Assembly: GCA_023409975.1 (NCBI GenBank)
Contig: JAEYQO010000105.1
Coordinates: 1-42,832 of the forward strand
Reading direction: 5' to 3'
DNA: 42,832 nt
Source: Bacteroidota bacterium
Lineage (GTDB): Bacteria > Bacteroidota > Bacteroidia > Chitinophagales > Chitinophagaceae
A program made the translations under genes and the position numbers. Below the pieces are notes generated by a model. It made no database searches, was not told the origin of the DNA, and worked only from the letters and a program-made list of their open reading frames with translations. Of this stretch, positions 33,803-41,265 are shown in pieces; position 1 is the first letter of the stretch; each line of letters begins with the position of its first letter.

Positions 33803-33835
33803 TTATTTTTTGTTTGATTGTTTGAATGGATATGA

Positions 33836-33860
33836 ATTGGCTCGCCGAAGGCGAGCCAAT
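33836..33860 (-). other. 11-bp hairpin between the microprotein gene and arsM
   Basis: ATTGGCTCGCC (33836-33846) and GGCGAGCCAAT (33850-33860) pair perfectly around a 3-nt loop. It begins 8 nt after the microprotein stop and ends 33 nt before the arsM ATG. No T tract follows on the minus strand, so it is more likely an RNA stabiliser or processing element than a full terminator. Confidence 0.75.
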
Positions 33861-33868
33861 CTGTTTAA

Positions 33869-33946
33869 TTAACAGCAACCGCCGGAGCAGCAGCCTGTAT
33901 CACTGCCGCAGCAGTCGATAGCATTTGCTTTCTGAATGTTTGTCAT
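33869..33946 (-). CDS. Cysteine-rich microprotein of the arsenic operon, 25 aa
   Basis: This is an unannotated-size gene found by reading the gap between arsR and arsM. It translates to 25 residues starting MTNIQKANAIDCCG and ending SGGCC. Six of 25 residues are cysteine, in three vicinal pairs: Cys12-13, 19-20 and 24-25. The start has an A-rich leader (ATTAAACAATG), as do the neighbours, and lies 46 nt after the arsR stop; the hairpin follows its stop. The ANAIDCCG part resembles TNAASCCG in the ArsM N-terminus. I infer a trivalent-arsenic-binding peptide (chaperone, buffer or methylation partner); no family is known to me. Confidence 0.7.
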   Translation of the reverse strand: MTNIQKANAIDCCGSDTGCCSGGCC

Positions 33947-33992
33947 TGTTTAATGTTTTAAATGGTTATGAATGATGCACGCGTCCGTGCTG

Positions 33993-34319
33993 CTAGCAAC
34001 ATTTGATTTCCTTCATCTTTTTGAAGAAACTGGTAAAGATTTCCCGGTACTCGTTCCAGACCTTCGGATTGATACAGTAACATACGTTAGTGCCTTCCAC
34101 ATTTCCCTGAATGATGCCCGCAGTCTTAAGCTCTTTCAGGTGCTGCGAGGTGGTGGCCTGTGCAAGCCCCGTCTGCTGAACGATATCACCACAGACACAG
34201 GATTCAGTCTGCACAAGGTGTTGAAGGATAGCGATGCGTGCCGGATGCGCGAGAGCCTTGGCCATCGCGGCCAGTTTGTTCTGTTCGTCTGTGAATAACG
34301 CTGTTTTGGAAAGACCCAT
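33993..34319 (-). CDS. arsR: ArsR/SmtB family arsenic-responsive repressor, 108 aa
   Basis: This is a winged-helix repressor that releases DNA when trivalent arsenic binds. ALAHPARIAILQHL is the usual first helix, ESCVCGDIV contains Cys41 and Cys43 in the position of the classic CxC arsenic site, and TGLAQATTSQHLKELKTAGII is the recognition helix. Further cysteines are Cys80 and Cys82 (NVCYC) and the terminal pair Cys107-108. It is the first gene of the operon. A promoter box lies 16 nt upstream inside nested inverted repeats, which fits autoregulation. Confidence 0.94.
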   Translation of the reverse strand: MGLSKTALFTDEQNKLAAMAKALAHPARIAILQHLVQTESCVCGDIVQQTGLAQATTSQHLKELKTAGIIQGNVEGTNVCYCINPKVWNEYREIFTSFFKKMKEIKCC

Positions 34320-34328
34320 ATCTTAATA

Positions 34329-34372
34329 TCTATCGCAAAGATACGATGAATAGATCGTAAAATACCGATAGA
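34329..34372 (-). promoter_or_regulatory. arsR operon promoter and candidate ArsR operator
   Basis: The exact box TATCTTTG (minus strand, 34336-34343) ends 16 nt before the arsR ATG. It lies inside nested dyads. The outer dyad is TCTATCG (34329-34335) with CGATAGA (34366-34372). The inner dyad is ACGAT (34343-34347), 6 nt, ATCGT (34354-34358). A dimeric repressor bound here would cover the promoter. The remaining ~230 nt up to the corA promoter hold no gene; bases 34541-34570 carry iterated ACTCRCGACTGACGACT-type words. Confidence 0.6.
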
Positions 34373-34600
34373 CATTTTTTATGGCAACTGAAAGTCGCAC
34401 TGAAGCTCCCCCAGACGCCTTACAGTTCCATTTCATCTAATCCGGTATTATGGGTGACACTCAGTCCCACGGCCCAGCCTGTATGGCAGCTATTGGAATG
34501 GTCATACCAGCGAAACGCTCTAAAGGTTTTCAAGGGAACTAACAACTCGCGACTGACGACTCACGACTGTTACTGATTCTTTTTTGTAGCCCCCAACGGT

Positions 34601-34608
34601 TAACTTTG
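34601..34608 (+). promoter_or_regulatory. Promoter -7 box for corA
   Basis: TAACTTTG is an exact TAnnTTTG box, 20 nt before the ATG at 34629. Confidence 0.62.
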
Positions 34609-34628
34609 CACAGCTTTGAAGCGGGGTG

Positions 34629-35570
34629 ATGGTACAGTACTACAAAAATATCAACCGGGAAACTCTCGAAATTGATCAGCCGGAAGGCGCCAACTGGATC
34701 AATGTGACACCCCCTTTCCAGGAAAATGAGATCGATAATCTTTCAACCGACCTGGATATCCCCCGCGATTTTCTTACGGATACGCTGGATATCGAAGAGC
34801 GCGCGCGTTATGAGATCGATGAAGGGGTGAAGCTGATCGTTCTCAAAACCCCGGTAGAGAATAAGTCACTGAACGAAAGCGATGCCTACTATGTCACTAT
34901 TCCTATCTCCATCATCATCACAGAAAGAAACCAGGTCATTACCGTCAACTCGTTCGAGAATGTGGCCATCCGTCGTTTTCTGAATTCCTTCGCCAAGCGT
35001 CACCCGGAACGCCCTAATATGATGGTGCTGAAGATATTCGAGAAGGTGGTGATGGATTTTATGGAGGTGTTGAAGGAAATCAACCATCGCCGTAATATTC
35101 TCGAGCAAAAGCTTTACGATGCCAACCGGAACGAAGAGCTGCTTTATCTGATGCGCGTCCAGAAGAGTCTGGTGTATCTCGTCACTGCCCTGCGCAGTAA
35201 TGAGCTCCTGCTCATGAAGATGGAACGTACGAATTTCCTCAATTGCGATGAGGACGAGCGGGAGTTCCTTTCTGACCTGATCGTCGAGTTCTCACAGGGA
35301 GTGGAAATGGCCGAGAAATATACCAATATCCTGAGCAGTACCATGGATGCCTTCGCCAGCATCATCAATAATAATATGAACCTCGTTATGAAGCGGCTCA
35401 CCAGCATTACCATGTTGCTGATGCTGCCCACGCTGGTGGCGAGCTTCTATGGCATGAACGTGGACCTTCCCTATCAACACGGTACCTACGCTTTCTGGGT
35501 GCCTTTACTCATCTCTGTTGTGGCCTCTGCACTCATGGCCTTATATTTCAATAAGAAACGCTGGTTCTGA
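34629..35570 (+). CDS. corA: CorA-family magnesium/divalent metal transporter, 313 aa
   Basis: This is a homopentameric inner-membrane channel for Mg2+ or similar divalent ions. The long acidic cytosolic funnel domain is followed by the stalk helix and two C-terminal TM segments (about 258-278 and 290-308). The signature YGMN closes TM1 (SFYGMNVDLP), and the C-terminus is basic (NKKRWF), as is usual. The frame could start with GTG at 34626; I prefer the adjacent ATG at 34629. The stop overlaps the next start as TGATG, so it is coupled with the Nudix gene. Confidence 0.93.
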   Translation: MVQYYKNINRETLEIDQPEGANWINVTPPFQENEIDNLSTDLDIPRDFLTDTLDIEERARYEIDEGVKLIVLKTPVENKSLNESDAYYVTIPISIIITERNQVITVNSFENVAIRRFLNSFAKRHPERPNMMVLKIFEKVVMDFMEVLKEINHRRNILEQKLYDANRNEELLYLMRVQKSLVYLVTALRSNELLLMKMERTNFLNCDEDEREFLSDLIVEFSQGVEMAEKYTNILSSTMDAFASIINNNMNLVMKRLTSITMLLMLPTLVASFYGMNVDLPYQHGTYAFWVPLLISVVASALMALYFNKKRWF

Positions 35571-36004
35571 TGACCAGTCCCTCTCGATTCAATCTTCGGG
35601 TTTATGGCTTGCTGATCCATGATGATCAGGTGCTTGTGAGCGAAGAGCTCATCCGCGGACATACTGTCACCAAGTTTCCCGGCGGCGGTGTGGAATTGGG
35701 CGAAGGCCTGGCCGCAGCGCTCATCCGTGAATGGAAGGAGGAGCTCGACCTCGATATCCAGATCGGCAGCCTCTTCTACGTCAACGACTTCTATCAGCCT
35801 TCTGCATTTGATGATTCACAGGTGATCAGTTTTTATTATCGTGTCAGCAGCACGGAAATCCCGGAAGAGATCATCAATCTCGTAAGGCATGAACGCGCCT
35901 ATTGGGTTCCATTGGCTATGATTCACAGCAAACTGTTCACCCTGCCGATCGATCGCGAGGTTGCAGAACAGTTACGCCAGTCCTACACTTCAGGTATTTT
36001 ATAG
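35570..36004 (+). CDS. Nudix hydrolase, 144 aa
   Basis: This is a small hydrolase of nucleoside-diphosphate-linked compounds; its substrate cannot be told. The Nudix box runs GGVELGEGLAAALIREWKEELDL. It keeps the catalytic REWKEE core but has Asp where the consensus G follows EE. Its start overlaps the corA stop by one base, so it is translated with CorA, and it ends 61 nt before the ABC exporter gene, which has its own promoter box. Confidence 0.88.
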   Translation: MTSPSRFNLRVYGLLIHDDQVLVSEELIRGHTVTKFPGGGVELGEGLAAALIREWKEELDLDIQIGSLFYVNDFYQPSAFDDSQVISFYYRVSSTEIPEEIINLVRHERAYWVPLAMIHSKLFTLPIDREVAEQLRQSYTSGIL

Positions 36005-36047
36005 AATTCTTTGAAGGGGCTATTAACGCATACCCGCAAAGGCTCCC

Positions 36048-36055
36048 TATTTTTG
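36048..36055 (+). promoter_or_regulatory. Promoter -7 box for the ABC exporter
   Basis: TATTTTTG is an exact TAnnTTTG box, ending 10 nt before the ATG at 36066. This predicts a very short leader of about 5 nt. Confidence 0.55.
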
Positions 36056-36065
36056 TTCGCTTCAT

Positions 36066-37838
36066 ATGAAACTTTTACTGCGTTATCTCGCTCCTCATAA
36101 AGGGCTTATTCTACTCACACTGCTCTTTGCTGCCGTCAACCAGGTCTTTTCTTTATTCGATCCTTACATCCTCGGACATTACCTTATCGATCCCCTCGCC
36201 AAGCGCGCTGGAGAGTTCCGTGAGAATGGTCTGAAGAATGAATATTTCAATGGTGTGCTCACCGCCCTGCTGATGCTCGTGGGTACCGCTATGGTTTCAC
36301 GGATTGCCAAGGCTTTTCAGGACTATACCACTAATGTCGTCATACAGAAATTTGGTGCGAGGTTGTACACAGACGGGCTCCGGCACGCCATGCGACTGCC
36401 TTTTCAGGATTTTGAAGACCAGCGCAGCGGAGAAACGCTCTCGATTCTTCAAAAGGTACGCACCGACTGTGAAAAGTTCATTCTGAGTTTTGTCAATGTG
36501 CTCTTCCTGACGCTGGTGGGAATTGTTTTCGTGATGATCTATGCCTTTACGCTCCATCCCATGCTACCGGTGATTTATTTTGGAGGGGCTATTGTTCTGA
36601 GTGTGCTCACAAGTATCCTCAGCAGAAAGATCAAGTTTATCCAGAAGAATATCCTGAAGGAAACCAATTCGCTGGCTGGCTCCACGACGGAGTCACTGCG
36701 AAACATCGAATTGGTGAAAAGCCTTGGGCTTACCCAGCAGGAGATCCGCAGGCTGAACGCCAATACGATCAAGATTCTTGGACTGGAACTCCGAAAGGTT
36801 CGCAGCATCCGCTCTGTTTCCTTTGTGCAGGGGACAGTAGTCAACTTCCTTCGCCAGTGTATCATGTTTGCCCTGCTGTATTTCCTATTTCACGATAAGC
36901 TCACGCTCGGTCAGCTCATGACCATGCAGTTCTATTCATTCTTCATTTTTGGCCCTTTGCAGGAACTGGGGAACGTCATACTATCTTATCGGGAAGCACA
37001 GGCCTCTCTTCAGAATCTGGAGCAACTATTCCAGCGTCCGGTGGAGCGTAAGCCGGCAAGCCCTGCCAGTATTGGTCCAGTGCAACACCTGCGATTCGAT
37101 GCCGTGCGGTTTCAGCACAAGACTGCGGCACGTCCCGCGCTGGACAGCATCAGCTTCGAGGTGAAGCTCGGGGAAACAGTGGCTTTTGTCGGCCCATCCG
37201 GCTCGGGAAAAACGACTCTCGTGAAGCTGCTGGTGGGACTCTATCATCCCAATGAGGGAAATATCTTTTATAACGAGGTGCCCGATACAGACCTGGAGTT
37301 CGACGAGCTGCGACACCAGATCGGTTTTGTTACACAGGATACACAGTTGTTTTCAGGCACGATCAAGGAAAACCTACTTTTTGTGAATCCCGGTGCCTCA
37401 GACCATGAGGTGCTGGAAGTGCTGGAGAAAGCTGCCTGTCACAATCTGTTAGCCAGAGCAGAGAATGGTATCGACACCATGATCGGCGAGGGTGGTCTCA
37501 AGCTTTCAGGAGGGGAACGCCAGCGACTGTCCATAGCAAGAGCCCTGTTACGTCAGCCCAGACTGATGATCTTCGATGAGGCTACTTCGGCCCTGGATTC
37601 CCTTACAGAGGAGGATATCTCCAGAACTATCCGCGATATCACGGCTCGCAGGGAACACATCACGCTGATGATCGCTCACAGGCTGTCCACCATCATGCAT
37701 GCCGATCGTATCTATGTGCTGGAGAAAGGGCAGATCATCGAAACTGGTACACATGAGTCACTCCTCGATGAAAAAGGACTCTATTACGCAATGTGGCGAC
37801 AGCAAATCGGCGAACGGAAAGAAGTAGTCGTGGGTTGA
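36066..37838 (+). CDS. ABC exporter, fused permease and ATPase (MsbA-like), 590 aa
   Basis: This is a type I exporter half-transporter that most likely works as a homodimer. Its substrate is not known; lipid or drug export are usual for the family. The N-terminal ~310 residues hold six TM helices. The C-terminal nucleotide-binding domain has Walker A GPSGSGKTT, the Q-loop in FVTQDTQLFSG, signature LSGGERQ, Walker B LMIFDEATSALD and the H-loop in AHRLST. A short leader with its own box suggests a separate transcript. The gene is convergent with nadB across 48 nt. Confidence 0.93.
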   Translation: MKLLLRYLAPHKGLILLTLLFAAVNQVFSLFDPYILGHYLIDPLAKRAGEFRENGLKNEYFNGVLTALLMLVGTAMVSRIAKAFQDYTTNVVIQKFGARLYTDGLRHAMRLPFQDFEDQRSGETLSILQKVRTDCEKFILSFVNVLFLTLVGIVFVMIYAFTLHPMLPVIYFGGAIVLSVLTSILSRKIKFIQKNILKETNSLAGSTTESLRNIELVKSLGLTQQEIRRLNANTIKILGLELRKVRSIRSVSFVQGTVVNFLRQCIMFALLYFLFHDKLTLGQLMTMQFYSFFIFGPLQELGNVILSYREAQASLQNLEQLFQRPVERKPASPASIGPVQHLRFDAVRFQHKTAARPALDSISFEVKLGETVAFVGPSGSGKTTLVKLLVGLYHPNEGNIFYNEVPDTDLEFDELRHQIGFVTQDTQLFSGTIKENLLFVNPGASDHEVLEVLEKAACHNLLARAENGIDTMIGEGGLKLSGGERQRLSIARALLRQPRLMIFDEATSALDSLTEEDISRTIRDITARREHITLMIAHRLSTIMHADRIYVLEKGQIIETGTHESLLDEKGLYYAMWRQQIGERKEVVVG

Positions 37839-37886
37839 GGCCAGAGCCAGGCCAATGGCCAATGGCTAACTGCCAACAGCCCATAA
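37839..37886. repeat. Short palindromic word array between convergent genes
   Basis: The 48-nt gap contains GGCCAATGGCCAATGGC, the complement of the GGCCATTGGC word found repeatedly at 42063-42640. No clear terminator hairpin with a T tract is visible here. Confidence 0.5.
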
Positions 37887-39485
37887 TCACAGCACCACAT
37901 GCTGGAGCAGCTCGCTCTTCTCTGGATAATCGGTGTTATAATGCAGCCCGCGACTCTCTTTCCGGAACTGTGCACCTTTTACGATCAGGTAGCCGACCGT
38001 GATCAGATTCCTTAGTTCCAGTAACTGAGGAGATACTGTTGTCGATTTATACAGGTGCTCGGTTTCCTCGTGCAGCAGGTCCAGTCGCCGCATGGCGCGG
38101 TCCAGACGAACATCATTTCGTACGATGCCCACATAATCACTCATGATCGACTGGAGTTCCTTCAGGCTCTGTGTGATCAGGATCATCTCCCTCGGTTCCG
38201 TGGTCCCGGACGCGTTCCAGTCCGGGATATCCGTCCGCAGGCCAATGCTGCTGACCCTGTCAGCAATATCCTCTGCGCAGCGATGGGCAAACACCAGGGC
38301 CTCGAGCAGCGAGTTGGAAGCCAGCCGGTTGGCACCATGCAGTCCGGTGCTGGAACATTCACCACAGGCATACAGATTGATGATGGACGACCGGCCCCTA
38401 TGGTCGGTCCGGATGCCCCCGCAGCAATAGTGTGCCGCCGGTGCCACTGGGATAGGTTTCATGAAGACATCAATACCCACGCTCAGGCATTTCTCGTAGA
38501 TATTGGGAAAATGGCTGCGGAACTTTTCCGCATCCATATGCCGGCAATCGAGGTACACATGTTCCGTACCTGTACGTTTCATCTCATTGTCTATCGCGCG
38601 GGCAACGATATCCCTCGGTGCCAGGTCCCGCCTGGGGTCATACCTTTCCATGAAAGCCTCTCCGTCTTTATTGCGAAGGATACCCCCATCGCCCCTTACC
38701 GCCTCCGTGATCAGGAAGGAGGGGCTCACCCCCGCCTCGTACAGCGCAGTGGGGTGAAACTGGATGAACTCCATATTCTCTATCCTCGCTTTTGCCCGGT
38801 AGGCCATAGCAATCCCATCGCCTGTGGCGATCTTTGGATTGGTGGTCGTTCTGTAAACCTGACCGGTGCCGCCTGCAGCCATCAGCGTCACACGGGAAAG
38901 GATCTTTTCGATCATGCCTGTCTGCAGGTTAAGGGCATAGACCCCATAGCAAACGATATCTGGAGTCGCCTTGGTGACAAGGTATCCCAGGTGGTGCTGT
39001 GTGATGATGTCGACGACGAACCAGTGATTGTGGATCCGGATATTGCTGTACTTCCTGACCTCCTCTACCAGCGCCCGTTCGATTTCGAAGCCGGTGATGT
39101 CCTTGTGGTGCAGGATGCGGAACTCCGAATGTCCGCCTTCCTTGCCCCGCAGGTATTCTCCCGCCGCGTTTCTGTCAAACTGAGTGCCCCAGTCAATGAT
39201 CTCATTCACCCTTTCCGGGCCTTCCCTCACGACCAACTCCACCACTTCGGGGCGACAGAGCCCGTCGCCGGCCACGAGGGTATCTTCAATATGCTTTTCG
39301 AAGCTATCATTCTCCAGGTCGTTCACCACGGCGATGCCGCCCTGTGCATACTTGGTATTCGTCTCGTCGGTCTGGGCCTTGGTAAGGATCGTGATCGTTT
39401 TATCGGGAAACCGCCTGGCAGTCTTGACGGCGAAGGTGAGGCCGGCAATACCGGATCCGATAATAAGAAAATCAGTCTGGAGCAT
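37887..39485 (-). CDS. nadB: L-aspartate oxidase, 532 aa
   Basis: This is a flavoenzyme that oxidises L-aspartate to iminoaspartate in de novo NAD synthesis. The FAD motif GSGIAGLTFA is at the N-terminus. TKYAQGGIAVV, GAHYCCGG-like PAAHYCCGGIRTD and LYACGECSSTGLHGANRLASNSLLEALVFA are the diagnostic blocks that separate it from succinate dehydrogenase. The ATG at 39485 gives the proper N-terminus; a longer frame to 39542 would read through a terminator-like hairpin. nadA and nadC are not adjacent. Expression must come from a promoter nested in that hairpin, or from read-through. Confidence 0.95.
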   Translation of the reverse strand: MLQTDFLIIGSGIAGLTFAVKTARRFPDKTITILTKAQTDETNTKYAQGGIAVVNDLENDSFEKHIEDTLVAGDGLCRPEVVELVVREGPERVNEIIDWGTQFDRNAAGEYLRGKEGGHSEFRILHHKDITGFEIERALVEEVRKYSNIRIHNHWFVVDIITQHHLGYLVTKATPDIVCYGVYALNLQTGMIEKILSRVTLMAAGGTGQVYRTTTNPKIATGDGIAMAYRAKARIENMEFIQFHPTALYEAGVSPSFLITEAVRGDGGILRNKDGEAFMERYDPRRDLAPRDIVARAIDNEMKRTGTEHVYLDCRHMDAEKFRSHFPNIYEKCLSVGIDVFMKPIPVAPAAHYCCGGIRTDHRGRSSIINLYACGECSSTGLHGANRLASNSLLEALVFAHRCAEDIADRVSSIGLRTDIPDWNASGTTEPREMILITQSLKELQSIMSDYVGIVRNDVRLDRAMRRLDLLHEETEHLYKSTTVSPQLLELRNLITVGYLIVKGAQFRKESRGLHYNTDYPEKSELLQHVVL

Positions 39486-39495
39486 GATGCAAGCA

Positions 39496-39534
39496 ATAAA
39501 AAAACGGTTCCGGAATGGAACCGTTACAAATATA
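39496..39534 (-). promoter_or_regulatory. Nested promoter box and terminator hairpin before nadB
   Basis: On the minus strand an exact TATATTTG (39527-39534) is followed at once by AACGGTTCC (39517-39525), a 5-nt loop, GGAACCGTT (39503-39511) and seven T (39496-39502), then the nadB ATG at 39485. The hairpin terminates the upstream DUF6029 gene; a transcript starting from the box would lack part of the 5' stem and so escape. Confidence 0.6.
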
Positions 39535-39570
39535 AGGATCAAGCCCCTCTGCCCGGGCGTGATCTGTGGG

Positions 39571-41172
39571 TCAGAAACTAGTGGTCAGCATCATCCGCAC
39601 CCCGCTGAAGGCGGGTTCGTAGCGACAAACACCACCGGTACAGTTGATACCGTCGACCTGCTTCACATATGCTGCAGAAACGCGGTGAGGCCCCTTGCTA
39701 TAGGCTGCGAAGATATTGTAGTAGTGCTGGGGTTTGGTGATCCCGCTGGGGTTCTTCTTGTTCAGACTTACAGTATACATATCGGAGACCGCAAAAGACC
39801 AGCGCGGCGCGATGTTCAGCTCCACCAGTCCAAATACCCAGCTCCCATAGTCCTGCTCCGTGTGCATATATTCCCATTGGGTGCGGATGGAGGTTTTATT
39901 ATTAAAACGGTAGGTGATCTCGGTAAAAGGCGTGATGGCTTCTACGATGGGAACACCAGGCTTGATCTGGTACACCTCCTGGTTATACTGCAGGTACTGC
40001 GCGCCAAGCTGGATGATCCAGTTGTCCAGTCCCCTGTAGTTTACCTCTGCATAAGCCTCGCGGTAAAGCTTCACCTCTTCCAGCGTGTTGATATGGGTGT
40101 AGTTGAGGGTGATGTCTATGTTATCGTTAGGGCTCAGCAGCACGTCCGTTCCCAGCGCCATCTCCGAAACATCCTGGGAGGGTGGGGAATAGCGGGCCAT
40201 CAGCCTTTGTGGGCGAAGGCGGGCTACGATGGGCTGCCAGTTGAGCATCCCGCGCAGCAGGATCTCGTTGGGGGAGGTACGCATCACAAAGGTTTCGGTG
40301 CGTTTACCGGTAAAGTTGACAGCGATACCTTTCCTGGCCCAGCCGAGGGTCGTGAAGACAACATTCCCCGGTTTATCGCTGAGCGTATCTGAGAAGATAC
40401 TCGCGCGGATGGCCTCATTCGTTTTGTAAGCCCCTTCGATATACCATGAGAAATCGCCGGCGGTAAGCGTGTTGTAAGCCGTGAAGGCGTACATATTGTA
40501 CTTGGGAACAAAACGCTCCTCGAGGGGATAGTTATTGATAGTGGAGACGATGGAGTTCATAGATCCCTGGTCGAGCGTGCGGCTCAGGGCACCGATACCC
40601 GGCATGATATGCACCTTGTCACTGACAGAGAAATCGCCTTCTGCGTTGATGCCTTTCAAAACCGGTTCGAACCGGCCGAAGGTGCGCACATTCTTCATTT
40701 GTCCTGTGAATGCCTTTACCATCACCTGGTCGTTGATCCTGTATTTTAGGTGAAGCCCAACGAGCGCGTTATCGATCAGAAGGCCGCGGTCTTCATAAGC
40801 CCTGAAGAGGATCCCGCTACCGATCTGGTCGTAGATATACCCGCCTGTCACGGTGAGGTCATTGATCTCCTTGCTGAGACTCCAGGCCCCGATGCCGAAG
40901 CCGGTCATGGCCTCTGTGGGTTGGTAAAGATTGGAGTTGTGAAAGGCATCTGCACGCAGGAAAGCCGTAAAACCCTTGTTGGTATAGCGGAGTGAAAGCC
41001 AGCTCTCTCCTCCGCTCAGGTAATTGTCGTAGAGTGGATTGTCCGAGGCTTTGATGGCGGTGTCGCGTTGGAAGAAGTTGACATTGGCCATCAGGTCGCC
41101 TGAGAGATTTCCCTGTGCAGCCGCCTGAAAGCCAAAGCCTAGCAGTGCCAGGAAAATAACATTACTTTTCAT
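39571..41172 (-). CDS. DUF6029 family outer-membrane beta-barrel protein, 533 aa
   Basis: This is a predicted outer-membrane protein of a family found in Bacteroidota with no assigned function. A signal peptide (NVIFLALLGFGFQAAAQ) is followed by many alternating beta-strands with aromatic ends (SLRYTNKGFTAFLRADAF, FTEITYRF, WSFAVSDMYTVSL), and the chain ends in F (MLTTSF), as expected for barrel insertion. A CTGGVC pair of cysteines lies near the C-terminus. It is divergent from a TlpA-like thioredoxin, which could act on such cysteines. No exact promoter box was found upstream. Confidence 0.82.
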   Translation of the reverse strand: MKSNVIFLALLGFGFQAAAQGNLSGDLMANVNFFQRDTAIKASDNPLYDNYLSGGESWLSLRYTNKGFTAFLRADAFHNSNLYQPTEAMTGFGIGAWSLSKEINDLTVTGGYIYDQIGSGILFRAYEDRGLLIDNALVGLHLKYRINDQVMVKAFTGQMKNVRTFGRFEPVLKGINAEGDFSVSDKVHIMPGIGALSRTLDQGSMNSIVSTINNYPLEERFVPKYNMYAFTAYNTLTAGDFSWYIEGAYKTNEAIRASIFSDTLSDKPGNVVFTTLGWARKGIAVNFTGKRTETFVMRTSPNEILLRGMLNWQPIVARLRPQRLMARYSPPSQDVSEMALGTDVLLSPNDNIDITLNYTHINTLEEVKLYREAYAEVNYRGLDNWIIQLGAQYLQYNQEVYQIKPGVPIVEAITPFTEITYRFNNKTSIRTQWEYMHTEQDYGSWVFGLVELNIAPRWSFAVSDMYTVSLNKKNPSGITKPQHYYNIFAAYSKGPHRVSAAYVKQVDGINCTGGVCRYEPAFSGVRMMLTTSF

Positions 41173-41265
41173 TCAAAGATGTTGTTAGTGTTGATATTTT
41201 TCCGAATTTAGAACACTTGCATAAAACCGGCAAGGTTTTCGCTTTTTATTTTAAAACAAGCAATT

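Noticed and set aside
36017..36030. 14-bp word GGGCTATTAACGCA shared with 42408-42421
   Set aside because: A few 14-bp matches are expected by chance in a window this long; no extension beyond the word.
39486..39542. Longer start for nadB
   Set aside because: It would translate the terminator-like hairpin; the family N-terminus begins at the ATG at 39485.
38055..39581. 508-codon open frame on plus, antisense to nadB
   Set aside because: It lies entirely opposite a clear nadB gene, its translation has no recognisable domain, and codon bias of the real gene explains the lack of stops.
39184..40392. 402-codon open frame on plus, antisense to nadB and DUF6029
   Set aside because: It crosses two well-supported genes and the terminator between them; no family resemblance.
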